Shown piece after piece: positions 10,001 through 18,505 of a stretch of DNA of 64,000 nucleotides. Below the pieces are notes generated by a model that saw only the letters and a list, made by a program, of their open reading frames with translations, was not told where the DNA came from and did no database searches. The DNA comes from Saprospiraceae bacterium (lineage in GTDB: Bacteria > Bacteroidota > Bacteroidia > Chitinophagales > Saprospiraceae), in assembly GCA_020629515.1 (NCBI GenBank), contig JAHDDE010000007.1, positions 41,797 to 105,796 of the forward strand, written 5' to 3'. Within the stretch, counting starts at the first letter, position 1, and every line of letters begins with the position of its first letter. Made by a program: the position numbers and the translations under genes.

Positions 10001-10265
10001 TATCATTGATACGATGTTCTACAATATCCTGAATGTCACTATGTGAATATTCAGCTATTTGAATTGCTGATTGAGCTACATTTCTTCCTTTTCCATACCA
10101 ATAGACGATAAAATTTTCGGTTTCATATTCCCACCATTTATTGAAGTCGTCATGATATTGAATTCTGTTTTTACCAAATTCAGTTCTTATACTTTGACCA
10201 TATAAAGATGGGGTAAAGCACAAAGCACTTAAAAATAGAAAAAGTAAAAAAGAGAATTTTTTCAT
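7068..10265 (-). CDS. secreted TolB-like propeller protein with C-terminal outer-membrane barrel
   Basis: 1065 residues. A signal peptide (1-23, ending LYGQ) is followed by a segment (about 40-280) that resembles the peptidase-MA/gluzincin fold but has GIAHVYINSMY where an HExxH zinc motif would sit, so it is probably not catalytic. A PD40/TolB-type propeller follows (about 295-560, with FSLSPDGQSLIYA and MVAWSPYSPEITIAYE). The last 370 residues look like an outer-membrane beta-barrel with features of the Omp85/surface-antigen type (FFDTGSAWHG, YGFGARIQLLGHYIRGDYAWG) and end in FTISLGTEF, an aromatic terminal strand. Role unknown; outer-membrane location is inferred from the barrel. Homologues are often annotated simply as TolB-like. 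Confidence 0.75.
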   Translation of the reverse strand: MKKFSFLLFLFLSALCFTPSLYGQSIRTEFGKNRIQYHDDFNKWWEYETENFIVYWYGKGRNVAQSAIQIAEYSHSDIQDIVEHRINDKIEIIVYTDLSDLLQSNIGTEETFETRNDETKVIGSRIFVYFDGNHQNLKRQIKNGIAHVYINSMYAPNGLQSIIESDPELDIPKWYQKGFISYAGSQWDPYIEDEIRDIWSLDKKRFKDFDCLSRDYPRLAGHTFWHYLETKFGKTSITTLLYLMRLRNDLDENIEFVFGFDMKKLKKDWSRYYDQKFSNERDYIPFPEDEKINLGFKKYFPKSHFSLSPDGQSLIYAVNQQGKFQIVLYDLNTAEKTTIMKYGSKNAVQETDYNYPMVAWSPYSPEITIAYENRDVITLRKVDLTNGSYQEQTIPENLQRIYSIDYISEDEYLFSGVENGFSDLYTYHSRYRRVTTITEDYHDDIDASYVQLGEQYGILFSSNRTESQILKERIDTILPTSNFDIYFLPLDGEFALKLTNTPNRNEKQPRLINDNLLTYLDDHNGMKNRWILDLNSRRGAYLNSDYSRNIINHEAISQNGTYVFQVYNNAAYETYISQPDLRKIFNSDINSSAPGNTINQSDNVQTTLLNRQLVQSKYDDPEELEPLESNADYKIVNRNYQRIPGANKNRKVIKFIPARAVASRRQFKIEQVITKVDNEVLFDGLETTAIDNEIEAQPTGFLIQGIAKDIFEDFEVSLGARFPTDFRGSEFFAYVDDKRKRIDRRYAIYHRQKGSELFGERLREQSLVGLYRLSYPFDTYTSLRGTASLRIDKTFLLNRNPAAVEFGQSNEQRISLKGEYIFDNTLNIDLNLRHGTKYKAYIQAINRFDLSIQNGFDFDLSRGFATIIGFDARHYIPFLQNSIIALRASGASSFGSEKMLYTIGGTDGWITPKYNQDIPVPANTNFAFKTLAPNLRGFDHNIRNGHNYLIGSAELRIPIIKYFSRSELRSKFLRNIQLTAFFDTGSAWHGLLPSSSENDVINTATVTGPGILVQVDLDRSTFVYGYGFGARIQLLGHYIRGDYAWGVESGLINDPKFTISLGTEF

Positions 10266-10341
10266 TTACTGTAAAGATTCACAACGCTCAATATAAACCA
10301 TCTCAATATACTTCTCCAATGATTTACAATACATTTGTATT

Positions 10342-10983
10342 ATGAGAATAGAGAGTTTCACTTACAACGCATTTCAGGAAAATACTTACGTAGCGATTAA
10401 TGAGTCTACTAAAGAGTGCATAATATTTGATCCAGGTTGTTCTAATCCTAATGAAAACAGTAGGTTTTTAAAGGCACTTGAGGGTTTAGCGCTTAAGCCG
10501 GTAAGGCTAATTAATACTCATTGTCATATTGACCATGTATTGGGTAATAAGCTGATTGCTGAGAAGTTTGACTTAAAATTAGAAGCGCACAAAGGAGAAG
10601 TTCCTGTTTTGGCTTCATGCGTACAAGTTAGCCAGATGTATGGCATTAAGTATGATCCTTCTCCCCTTATCCAATCCTATATAGAGGAAGGAGATAAAAT
10701 TATTTTAGGTGCTCATGTTTTTGACATTGTTTTCACTCCTGGTCATTCTCCAGCTAGCTTATGTTTTATACATCATGAGTCTAAGCAAGTTATTGGAGGA
10801 GACGTGCTATTTCATGGTAGCATAGGACGTACTGATCTGCCAGGAGGTAATTTTAATACTTTGATATCCAGTATTAATGACAAGTTGATGATACTGCCTG
10901 ATGATTATACCATTTATCCCGGTCATGGACCATCAACCACCATAGGATTCGAACGAGCAAATAATCCTTTTTTACAGGGTTAA
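10342..10983 (+). CDS. MBL-fold metallo-hydrolase (glyoxalase II-like)
   Basis: 213 residues with the metallo-beta-lactamase fold motif THCHIDH at 59-65 (H60, H62, D64, H65), further metal-ligand regions FTPGHSPAS and GGDVLFHGSIGRTDLPGG, and the closing YPGHGP. This is the compact glyoxalase-II-like group that hydrolyses thioesters or related bonds using two metal ions in the cytoplasm. The substrate cannot be told from sequence. The gene is divergent from the propeller/barrel gene, with 76 nt between starts. Confidence 0.92.
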   Translation: MRIESFTYNAFQENTYVAINESTKECIIFDPGCSNPNENSRFLKALEGLALKPVRLINTHCHIDHVLGNKLIAEKFDLKLEAHKGEVPVLASCVQVSQMYGIKYDPSPLIQSYIEEGDKIILGAHVFDIVFTPGHSPASLCFIHHESKQVIGGDVLFHGSIGRTDLPGGNFNTLISSINDKLMILPDDYTIYPGHGPSTTIGFERANNPFLQG

Positions 10984-11091
10984 AGCTTATTTTTTTCTGT
11001 AAGTCTACTCAACGTATGATGAATAGGCGATATGATTATTAAGATCGATTGAGACTTTCATTTCTGTTGTTGATACTCGGAACATATGGGT

Positions 11092-12426
11092 TTATTTTGT
11101 GTGTAGCGTCAAGTTGTCTACGATAAAGTTACCTACGTTTTCACCCTGAGCAACACCATAGTCTATAGCTGGGCGATAATGGATGCCTCCATATAATCTA
11201 CTAATTGCAGCTTCTTCAGAAGCATGATAAAAAGATTTAAACTTTCTGACTGGTAGTCCATACTCTAACTCTACTGTATCATCGAAGCTAAAATTGTCCC
11301 CAAAAATAGAAGTTAATGCCACTGCTGCAGCCCTTGAGATTACACTATGTCCACTTGTATGCTCTGGAAATGGAGGAGTCTGCAAAGTTGGTATCCAGTC
11401 TTCATCTATATATTCATTTATCACCGTTTCTGGTCTAACTAAATTGCTCCTATACTTTTCATCCCAACAGCTGATAAAGCCATCAGCTAATGCTAATGAG
11501 GTGAGCGTATAGGCTTCTATAGTTTTGGCAAAATCTGCTTCAGCTTTTTGGCAAGCTAAGGCCGTTATACCTATCCAATGACCACCTGGGGTTATTTTTT
11601 TTGTGGCATGCATGACATGACCGGTGACATTCAGTACATAGGGATTACAGTCCCAAAAACTTGCTATCTCCTTTGTTTCTTCAGTTGCATTTTTTACTAC
11701 ATCATAGACCTCCATGGTCTCATTGAAAAATTGAGAACCTTTGGTCATATCAAACGGAGTAGGTGGAGCAGGGACAAACTGCTGAGCAGATTGAATAACA
11801 AATGGTCTAATATCATTCCAGTGTGGCTCAATTCCATCCATATATCCTGGAGGCGTCGGCTTCCATTTGGATGGATCACGAGTGACTGAATATTTAGGGA
11901 ATGTTCGGGTTTGTTTATAGTTATCCCCATCAGAGTAGGCAATCACATGTTGAGCTACAGCATTGCCGTATTCAATGGATCGATTAAATACTTGGTTTGA
12001 TATACCCTTATCTTTGAGTTCTTGGTGAAGCTTTTCTTTAAAAGCCATAATCTTGGCCTCTGAAAAAATGAAGTGTTTTGCAGTAATTAAAAACGCTTCA
12101 AGTGCGGCAATAGATGGGGAAATTTCCTCTTGTGGTAACTCTGGAATGTCTTCAAATTCTCGAATTTGTCCTGCTAAAGAGTTATAGTTACTATTTGTTG
12201 CACTGATTACTTCATAAGCAGCAATAGAAGGATAAACATAGTTTCTACTGGCCACGGGCGGAGAGAAAATATCATAAACTATCACGTTTGATAACTCTTT
12301 CATGCTATCATGAAAGAATTTTGGATTAGCCAATTCTTTCTCATTTGTCGGAGTTGGTTTACACGAGAATAAAAACAGTGCTGTAAATGATATGATATAA
12401 TATTTTAACAAAGATTTGAGCATCAT
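11092..12426 (-). CDS. vanadium-dependent haloperoxidase-family lipoprotein
   Basis: 444 residues from the ATG at 12426; an upstream in-frame GTG at 12459 is rejected because it would bury the signal. The N-terminus is a lipoprotein signal (YYIISFTALFLFSC). The PAP2/vanadium haloperoxidase active site is complete: K324 and R331 in KYRSNLVRP, S358-G359-H360 in HTSGHS, and R410 and H416 in RLYGGIHY, the six-residue R-to-H spacing of the family. These residues hold vanadate (or phosphate in related phosphatases). Haloperoxidases oxidise halides with hydrogen peroxide. Substrate specificity is not visible and acid phosphatase activity is possible. It lies between an MBL gene and the lacI gene, beside the surface cluster. 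Confidence 0.88.
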   Translation of the reverse strand: MMLKSLLKYYIISFTALFLFSCKPTPTNEKELANPKFFHDSMKELSNVIVYDIFSPPVASRNYVYPSIAAYEVISATNSNYNSLAGQIREFEDIPELPQEEISPSIAALEAFLITAKHFIFSEAKIMAFKEKLHQELKDKGISNQVFNRSIEYGNAVAQHVIAYSDGDNYKQTRTFPKYSVTRDPSKWKPTPPGYMDGIEPHWNDIRPFVIQSAQQFVPAPPTPFDMTKGSQFFNETMEVYDVVKNATEETKEIASFWDCNPYVLNVTGHVMHATKKITPGGHWIGITALACQKAEADFAKTIEAYTLTSLALADGFISCWDEKYRSNLVRPETVINEYIDEDWIPTLQTPPFPEHTSGHSVISRAAAVALTSIFGDNFSFDDTVELEYGLPVRKFKSFYHASEEAAISRLYGGIHYRPAIDYGVAQGENVGNFIVDNLTLHTK

Positions 12427-12522
12427 GGCATCGTTTAACTGGTTAGTCTTATGGAGCACAAATATTCAATAATTGCTTTAAGTTTTACCAATTTTATTAT
12501 AAATAAAGTCTTGTAAGCTTCT

Positions 12523-13548
12523 TTAAACTGTGATAGTGCTACTTGATTTCCTGATGACCAATTTGGTAGAGAAGGTCTTTTGAAATATGGAACCTTTATT
12601 TTTAATTTGTTCAATTAAAAAGTTGAAAGCTGTACGACCCATCTCGTGCCCGTTTTGTTCTATAGTACTTAATTTAGGGTTTAGGTTATCTGACAATAAA
12701 GAATTAGAATAACCCACAACCGCTAGATCATGTGGTATAGAAAGATTTGCTCTTTGAGCATACTCATAAACTCCAGAGGCAACTTCATCAGTTACAGTGA
12801 ATATGGCATCTGGTTTAGTATAATTACCAGAAAATAGAATTTCTGTCATTCTAATACCGTCTTGTTTGGTAGCATTCAAGCACGATTTAATTAAATGGTT
12901 ATCTATAGGAAATTGATGATCGCTGAGAGCGGCTATGTATCCTCTGAATCTTTCTGATGAGATATTACAATTTTCGTCTCCACGGATATGAGCGATATTT
13001 TTATACCCTTGCGCTATGAGATGAGACACAGCTGCATATGCTCCGGAGTAATTGTCATGTTGCACATAACTTCCTGTATAATTCTCGAATTTTCGATCTA
13101 TCAATATAAAGGGTATTTCTCGTTTTCTCAGTAGCGTTATGTTGTTGACTGAATTGGGTTGTCTTGAGGGGCTAAAGATTACCCCCGAAACCAAATGATC
13201 GGCAAATTGGTCTAAGATGTTTTTTTCTTTGTTTGCATCTTGGTTCGACTCTCCTATCATTACCATATATTCTCCTAGGTGAGCCGATGTCATGATACCT
13301 TTCAAGATAGTCCCAAAAAAGTAATGGTCTACAGATGGTAGTATCACACCTATTATTTTGTTCGCTACGTTTTTCCTTAGTGATACGGCTATGGCATTAG
13401 GTTTATAATCTAGCATTTCTGCCACATCTAAAACTGCTTTTTTGGTTTTAGGGCTTATATCATCCTTATCGTTGAGTGCTCGGGATACGGTGGTCACAGA
13501 AATATTAAGTGCATTTGCGATGTCTCTTAACGTAGCTCTTCTTTTCAT
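12523..13548 (-). CDS. LacI-family transcriptional regulator
   Basis: 341 residues: an N-terminal LacI helix-turn-helix (TLRDIANALNISVTTVSRAL, about 6-25, then the hinge helix YKPNAIAVSLRKN) and a periplasmic-binding-protein-like sensor domain (60-335). Such regulators bind a sugar or related effector and control nearby uptake genes. It is divergent from the first susC, with 288 nt between starts. Two operator-like sites lie 25-65 nt upstream of its own start, so autoregulation and control of the cluster are likely. The effector is unknown. Confidence 0.95.
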   Translation of the reverse strand: MKRRATLRDIANALNISVTTVSRALNDKDDISPKTKKAVLDVAEMLDYKPNAIAVSLRKNVANKIIGVILPSVDHYFFGTILKGIMTSAHLGEYMVMIGESNQDANKEKNILDQFADHLVSGVIFSPSRQPNSVNNITLLRKREIPFILIDRKFENYTGSYVQHDNYSGAYAAVSHLIAQGYKNIAHIRGDENCNISSERFRGYIAALSDHQFPIDNHLIKSCLNATKQDGIRMTEILFSGNYTKPDAIFTVTDEVASGVYEYAQRANLSIPHDLAVVGYSNSLLSDNLNPKLSTIEQNGHEMGRTAFNFLIEQIKNKGSIFQKTFSTKLVIRKSSSTITV

Positions 13549-13836
13549 TGTTAATAGAGTTAATATTATCTACATAAACGATAACGGAAAGGTTTGCACT
13601 TTTAACGGTATCATTTGAAAACTTAAATATACTCGGGCTGACTTACTTTTTTTCATAAGTTTGTTCGAGACGAGGTGTTTGTTACGATAATTATTTTGTT
13701 TACCGTTTAGTAGATCAAATTTAATTTTCGTTACTTCGCTCCGTTTTGTTACATTAGGAGAGAGTCTTAAAATTAATGAGTCTTAATCCCATGAAAAGTT
13801 GAACAAATTTTTTAACTACTAATTTATTTAAGTCGT
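13549..13836. promoter_or_regulatory. lacI-susC divergent control region
   Basis: The 288-bp region between divergent lacI and susC starts. It holds two LacI/GalR-type operator candidates near lacI and a related TTTACCGTTTAG block at 13698-13709 nearer susC. The susC side is a long AT-rich leader. I could not identify a certain -7/-33 promoter. No coding frame is seen. Confidence 0.6.
13573..13613. promoter_or_regulatory. two candidate LacI-family operators
   Basis: CATAAACGATAACG (13573-13586) and TTTTAACGGTATCA (13600-13613) both match the general LacI/GalR half-site pattern TGnAAnCGnTTnCA around a central CG; the second matches 8 of the 10 fixed positions. They start 24 and 51 nt upstream of the lacI ATG. 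A better match occurs upstream of the second susC at 30159. Binding is inferred. Confidence 0.45.
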
Positions 13837-16818
13837 ATGAAGAAACTATTTAAGCTGACCCTTGCGGTCATCGCTATGGTTTTGTTCACGTCTGCTCAGA
13901 CAATGGCACAACGTACAGTGTCAGGAACAATAACTGACTCCGCTGGGGAAGCCTTGATTGGAGCAAACGTTCTTGAAAAAGGAACAACAAATGGTACCAT
14001 CACTGATTTAGATGGTTCATATTCACTAACAGTAGCTACTGGAGCTACGCTAGTATTCTCTTTTACAGGTTATACAGATCAAGAAGTTGTTGTGGGCAAC
14101 TCAGGTGTGATCAATATAGCATTAGACGAGGGAGAGCTATTAGATGAGATCGTCGTTACTGGATATGGTAGCCAAAGATCTAAAGAGGTTACCTCTGCAG
14201 TTGAGAGTATCAGCGAAGAGGAATTTAACAAAGGACCTATCAACGATCCAGCACAACTACTTCAAGGTAAGGTGGCTGGACTTCAGGTTTACAACAGAGG
14301 GGGAGACCCGAATGCTTCGAGCACAATTAGATTGAGAGGAATCTCAACTGTGGGAGCCAACGTGCAACCACTTGTTGTAATTGATGGTATCGTTGGAGCA
14401 TCTCTTGATAACGTGGATCCTAATGATATCGCTGAGATCAGTGTACTTAAGGATGGATCTGCTGCAGCTATCTATGGCTCGAGGGGATCTTCTGGGGTTA
14501 TTTTGGTAACCACCAAATCTGGTTCTGATGGAGCTGTTAAGATTTCATACAATGGTCAATTAACTACTTCATCTCCTGTTAATGGGGTACAATCTATGTC
14601 CGCTTCAGAATTTGTGGCAGCGGGAGGTACTGACTTAGCTAATTCAACTAATTGGTTGGATGAGGTAACGAGAAGCGGAATGACTCAGATACACAATATC
14701 TCTGCATCAGGTGGAGCAGGTAATACAAACTATCGTATTTCTGCTAACTTAAGAGGTGTTGACGGTATTCTTAAAAATTCTGGATTCGACCAATTCAACA
14801 CGAGATTAGCATTTAATACAAAGACATTAAATGATAAGCTTAAAATTGCTTTCACAACGTCATTCACTAATAGAGATCAACAGTTTGGATTTCAGGAGGC
14901 TTTAAGATATGCTGTTACTTATAATCCTTCTGCTCCAATTTTCGGTGCTGATGCGCCATTTGATTTCAATTCAGCGAGATTTGGAGGATATTTCGAATCA
15001 GGAGGATTCGATAACTTCAATCCAGTATCAATAATTGAGCAAAATATCAACAATGGTGAAAGAAGAGAATTTAATTATGGTGCTACATTGGATTATAGTT
15101 TAACTGATAATTTAACGATTACAGGTAGAATAGCACAACAAAATGTTTCTCTTAATACGGTACAGTATTACCCAACTACTTCATTGTTTAGAGGAAATGC
15201 TACCTCCCCAATCAGAAAAGGTTCTGCTTCATTATATGATCAGCAGAATTCATTTGATCTATATGAGGCTTATGGTACTTATTTAGGATCTACTGATGCC
15301 ATTGATTTTACATTAACAGCTGGTTATTCTTTTCAAGAGAACAACTTTTTTGATAATTTCTTGAGCTTAGGAGATTTTCCTAATAATGGAACAGACTTCT
15401 ATAATCTTATTGAGACTTCTCAAGATTTATCATTGGTGTCTAATGCTGGTTTAATCGGAGCTGGTAGTAACGCTACAGAAAATGATAGAATTATAGCTTT
15501 CTTCGCAAGAGCTAATGTGACTATAGGTAATGGAATTTTCTTGAATGCCTCAGTAAGAAGAGAAGGTGCAACGAGATTAGGTCCAGATAATAAGTGGGGT
15601 ATCTTCCCTGCATTTGGTGTAGGTGTTGATTTAAACCAATACTTAGATATTGCTTCTGTGGATTTATTCAAAGTGAGATTAGGTTATGGGGAGACAGGAT
15701 CATTGCCAGGTCAAGTGGGATTAGCACAAGACTTAAGAGCAATAGTTAATAGCCCTGACGGAACGGTAACTACTCAGCCTTCGAGATTAGGAAATCCTAA
15801 CTTAGGATGGGAATCTAAGAAAGAAACTAACTTAGGAGTAGAATTTGCTTCAGGTAGATTCTCAAGTACTTTAGATCTATATAATAGAGTAATTTCTGAT
15901 TTCATCTTAAACATAGGTATTGACGCTGCTGTAAATGGAGGATTTAGCTCTCAAATACAAAATGCAGGTCAGTTGTCAACTAATGGTCTCGAGTTAGCAT
16001 TAAATTATGACGTAGCTGATTCTCCTGATTTTGGATGGACAACTGGTGTTATATTATCATCGTATAAGTCAACTTTGGATGAGTTTAACATCGAAGCTCC
16101 AACTCTTAGAGCTAACTTAGGTGCTCCAGGACAGAATGCTACAGATGTAGTTCGAGTGGCTATCGGAGAAGAAATTGGAAACATTTGGGGGCCTGTATTT
16201 GCTGGTGTAGATGCAGATGGTGCAATTATGTTTGAGGATGTAAACGGTGACGGAACATTAAAAACTGATCAGGGTCAAGCTCTTGAAGATGATGCGGATT
16301 TCGCTGTTTTAGGAAACGGTATTCCTGATTTAGAATTAGGTTGGACTAACCAAATTACTGTGGGAGATTGGCAGATCAATGCATTCTTCAGAGGTGCTTT
16401 TGGACATAGTTTAGTAAATACATTCAGAGCTTTCTATGAGCCAAGAATTGCATCACAGTCTAACTATAACTATGTGAATACTTCATTAAGCAATCCAGAT
16501 GTTACTTCTGCAAGATTTAGCTCTCTATATGTAGAAAAAGCTGACTTCTTCAAGTTAGACAACTTAACGGTAAGTAGATCTTTTGATGTATCTGGATCAA
16601 GTGCTTTCGAATCAGTAGCACTTTCACTAAACGTAAGAAACCCATTCGTAATCACAAGTTACACGGGTACAGATCCTGAGCCATCATTGGTTGATACTGG
16701 AGCTTCTGCTAACGGTGACGGTGGTGGAGGATCGGATGTTCTTGCCCCAGGTTTGGATAGACGAAACAATTATTTTTCATCAAGAGCGATCACTTTTGGT
16801 GTAAATGTTAATTTCTAA
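13837..16818 (+). CDS. susC: SusC/RagA-family TonB-linked outer-membrane transporter (first)
   Basis: 993 residues. Signal peptide (1-25, ending TMAQ), a carboxypeptidase-D-like regulatory domain (about 27-110, RTVSGTITDSAGEALIGANV), the SusC TonB-box region DEIVVTGYGSQ, the plug domain (about 125-235, LQGKVAGLQVYN, RLRGISTVG, VLKDGSAAAIYGSRG) and a large barrel to the aromatic end GVNVNF. SusC proteins import large substrates across the outer membrane with a SusD lid, powered through TonB. The susD gene overlaps its end as an open frame and starts 19 nt after its stop. No STN domain is present, so it is not a sigma-signalling receptor. Confidence 0.96.
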   Translation: MKKLFKLTLAVIAMVLFTSAQTMAQRTVSGTITDSAGEALIGANVLEKGTTNGTITDLDGSYSLTVATGATLVFSFTGYTDQEVVVGNSGVINIALDEGELLDEIVVTGYGSQRSKEVTSAVESISEEEFNKGPINDPAQLLQGKVAGLQVYNRGGDPNASSTIRLRGISTVGANVQPLVVIDGIVGASLDNVDPNDIAEISVLKDGSAAAIYGSRGSSGVILVTTKSGSDGAVKISYNGQLTTSSPVNGVQSMSASEFVAAGGTDLANSTNWLDEVTRSGMTQIHNISASGGAGNTNYRISANLRGVDGILKNSGFDQFNTRLAFNTKTLNDKLKIAFTTSFTNRDQQFGFQEALRYAVTYNPSAPIFGADAPFDFNSARFGGYFESGGFDNFNPVSIIEQNINNGERREFNYGATLDYSLTDNLTITGRIAQQNVSLNTVQYYPTTSLFRGNATSPIRKGSASLYDQQNSFDLYEAYGTYLGSTDAIDFTLTAGYSFQENNFFDNFLSLGDFPNNGTDFYNLIETSQDLSLVSNAGLIGAGSNATENDRIIAFFARANVTIGNGIFLNASVRREGATRLGPDNKWGIFPAFGVGVDLNQYLDIASVDLFKVRLGYGETGSLPGQVGLAQDLRAIVNSPDGTVTTQPSRLGNPNLGWESKKETNLGVEFASGRFSSTLDLYNRVISDFILNIGIDAAVNGGFSSQIQNAGQLSTNGLELALNYDVADSPDFGWTTGVILSSYKSTLDEFNIEAPTLRANLGAPGQNATDVVRVAIGEEIGNIWGPVFAGVDADGAIMFEDVNGDGTLKTDQGQALEDDADFAVLGNGIPDLELGWTNQITVGDWQINAFFRGAFGHSLVNTFRAFYEPRIASQSNYNYVNTSLSNPDVTSARFSSLYVEKADFFKLDNLTVSRSFDVSGSSAFESVALSLNVRNPFVITSYTGTDPEPSLVDTGASANGDGGGGSDVLAPGLDRRNNYFSSRAITFGVNVNF

Positions 16819-16837
16819 AAATTTAAATAGTAAGAAA

Positions 16838-18439
16838 ATGATGAATAAAATATCAATTCTACTAACTCTTCTTTTCTCAGTGTTAATGGTAATGTCATGT
16901 ACTGACTTAGAGGAAAATTTAGTCGGTGAGGTAACTGAGGATATTTCTATCCCTGGTTTCGTTGTACCTCAAGTTAATGCCCCAAGTCCGGGCGGACAAT
17001 TAGCTGGAGCTTTCGGAAGACTAAGAGATGGTTCTGCTGGACACTTCGGATACTATTCAGTACAAGAGCTTCCAACAGACGAAATGGTTATTGGTGCTAA
17101 AGGTGGTGACTGGTTTGATGGTGGTATATTAATACAACTACATCAGCATACTTTTGACCCTACACACCCAATGCTAGAGAATACTTATAACCAAGCTTAT
17201 GGTGGAATCAATGCCTGTAACGAGTTACTAGCTGGTGGATTAGATGCCAATGGGGAGGCTCAGATTAGAGCACTTAGAGCTTATTTCTACTATAGATTGG
17301 TAGATTTATTTGGTAATGTTAAGATAGTTACTCAACCTGGTGTTGATGCTCCTCAATCGAGTAGAGCGGATGTATTTGCTTTCATCGAAAGCGAATTATT
17401 GGCTTCTTTAGGTATTACCGAAGTTTCTGCTGGAATGGATCTTTCTGGTAGTGCTTTAGGCACCAGCTCAAGTGAGTATAGAATGAACAGATATGGAGCT
17501 TTAGGTATATTAGCTAAGTTGTATCTAAATGCTGAGGTGTACACTGGAACAGCTATGTATGAGAAAGCAGATGCGGCTGCAAGTTATATCATCGATAGCG
17601 GTGTATACAGCCTTTGTGGTGCTGGATGTGCTGTAGAAAATTTGGGTAAAAGATCTGACGTACCTTCAGATCCTGATATGTTAGAAGGATATGCAGCAGT
17701 ATTCGCTCCTAATAACTTTGGTAATCCAGAGAACATCTTTACAATCGAGTTTGCAGAAACTGGTGGTGGAGGAATGAACTTCTCACAGATGAACCTTCAC
17801 TATGAGTCTCAATTCACTTACAACTTGTCTGACCAACCATGGAATGGCTATGCCACTTTAGAAGAATTTTACAATTCTTATGAAGATGGTGATGCGAGAA
17901 AAACTGCTAACTTCTTAGCAGGACCTCAGACAGATTTCTCAGGATCAGCAATCTTGGATTTCGCATTTGATGATGACAATATTGTATTGGATTATACTCC
18001 TCAATTAAACGAGTTAGCACCTAACTACTTCAGAGAAGCTGGAGCAAGACCTGCTAAATTTAGTTACAAGATTGGTGGACGACCTGATATGGACAATGAT
18101 TATCCTATAGTGAGATTAGGTGATGTATACTTGATCAGAGGAGAGGCAAGAGCGAGAGCTGCGGGTGATTGGAATCTTTCTTTGCCGGATGTTAACACGG
18201 TTAGAGCAAGAGCAGGAGTTTCTGCTTTCAGTTCTATAACTGCTGATGGATTCTTAGCTGAGAGAGGTAGAGAGATGTTTGCTGAGTCTTCAAGAAGAAC
18301 AGACTTAGTAAGATTTGGTAAGTATAATGATGCTTGGTGGGAAAAACCAGTTTCTCCAGAGCATGTTAATATCTATCCTATTCCATTCAATTCTATCCAA
18401 GCGTCTAATGGTACGCTTAGTCAGAATCCTGGATATTAA
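16838..18439 (+). CDS. susD: SusD/RagB-family surface lipoprotein (first)
   Basis: 533 residues from the ATG pair at 16838/16841; an in-frame ATG at 16805 inside susC is rejected because it would add 11 residues before the signal. The lipoprotein signal ends at VMSC, and the mature end CTDLEENL is acidic, as in surface-exported Bacteroidota lipoproteins. The helical SusD fold is supported by RALRAYFYYRLVDLFGNV, DVYLIRGEARARA and the C-terminal SQNPGY. SusD closes the SusC channel and captures substrate. A terminator lies 28 nt past its stop. Confidence 0.95.
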   Translation: MMNKISILLTLLFSVLMVMSCTDLEENLVGEVTEDISIPGFVVPQVNAPSPGGQLAGAFGRLRDGSAGHFGYYSVQELPTDEMVIGAKGGDWFDGGILIQLHQHTFDPTHPMLENTYNQAYGGINACNELLAGGLDANGEAQIRALRAYFYYRLVDLFGNVKIVTQPGVDAPQSSRADVFAFIESELLASLGITEVSAGMDLSGSALGTSSSEYRMNRYGALGILAKLYLNAEVYTGTAMYEKADAAASYIIDSGVYSLCGAGCAVENLGKRSDVPSDPDMLEGYAAVFAPNNFGNPENIFTIEFAETGGGGMNFSQMNLHYESQFTYNLSDQPWNGYATLEEFYNSYEDGDARKTANFLAGPQTDFSGSAILDFAFDDDNIVLDYTPQLNELAPNYFREAGARPAKFSYKIGGRPDMDNDYPIVRLGDVYLIRGEARARAAGDWNLSLPDVNTVRARAGVSAFSSITADGFLAERGREMFAESSRRTDLVRFGKYNDAWWEKPVSPEHVNIYPIPFNSIQASNGTLSQNPGY

Positions 18440-18467
18440 TAGAAAATATATCTTTTGATATAATATA

Positions 18468-18497
18468 GGGTTGCCTTCTGAGGCAACCCTTTTTTTT
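18468..18497 (+). terminator. intrinsic terminator between susD and first UnbV gene
   Basis: A 9-bp stem (GGGTTGCCT at 18468-18476, AGGCAACCC at 18481-18489) with a 4-nt loop is followed by eight T. The next ATG is at 18506, only 8 nt past the T-run, leaving no room for a separate promoter, so it probably acts as a partial terminator lowering downstream expression. Confidence 0.88.
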
Positions 18498-18505
18498 ACT
18501 CATTA

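Noticed and set aside
10330..10337. TACATTTG matching the Bacteroidota -7 element before the MBL gene
   Set aside because: It ends only 4 nt before the ATG, so a transcript would start at or after the start codon.
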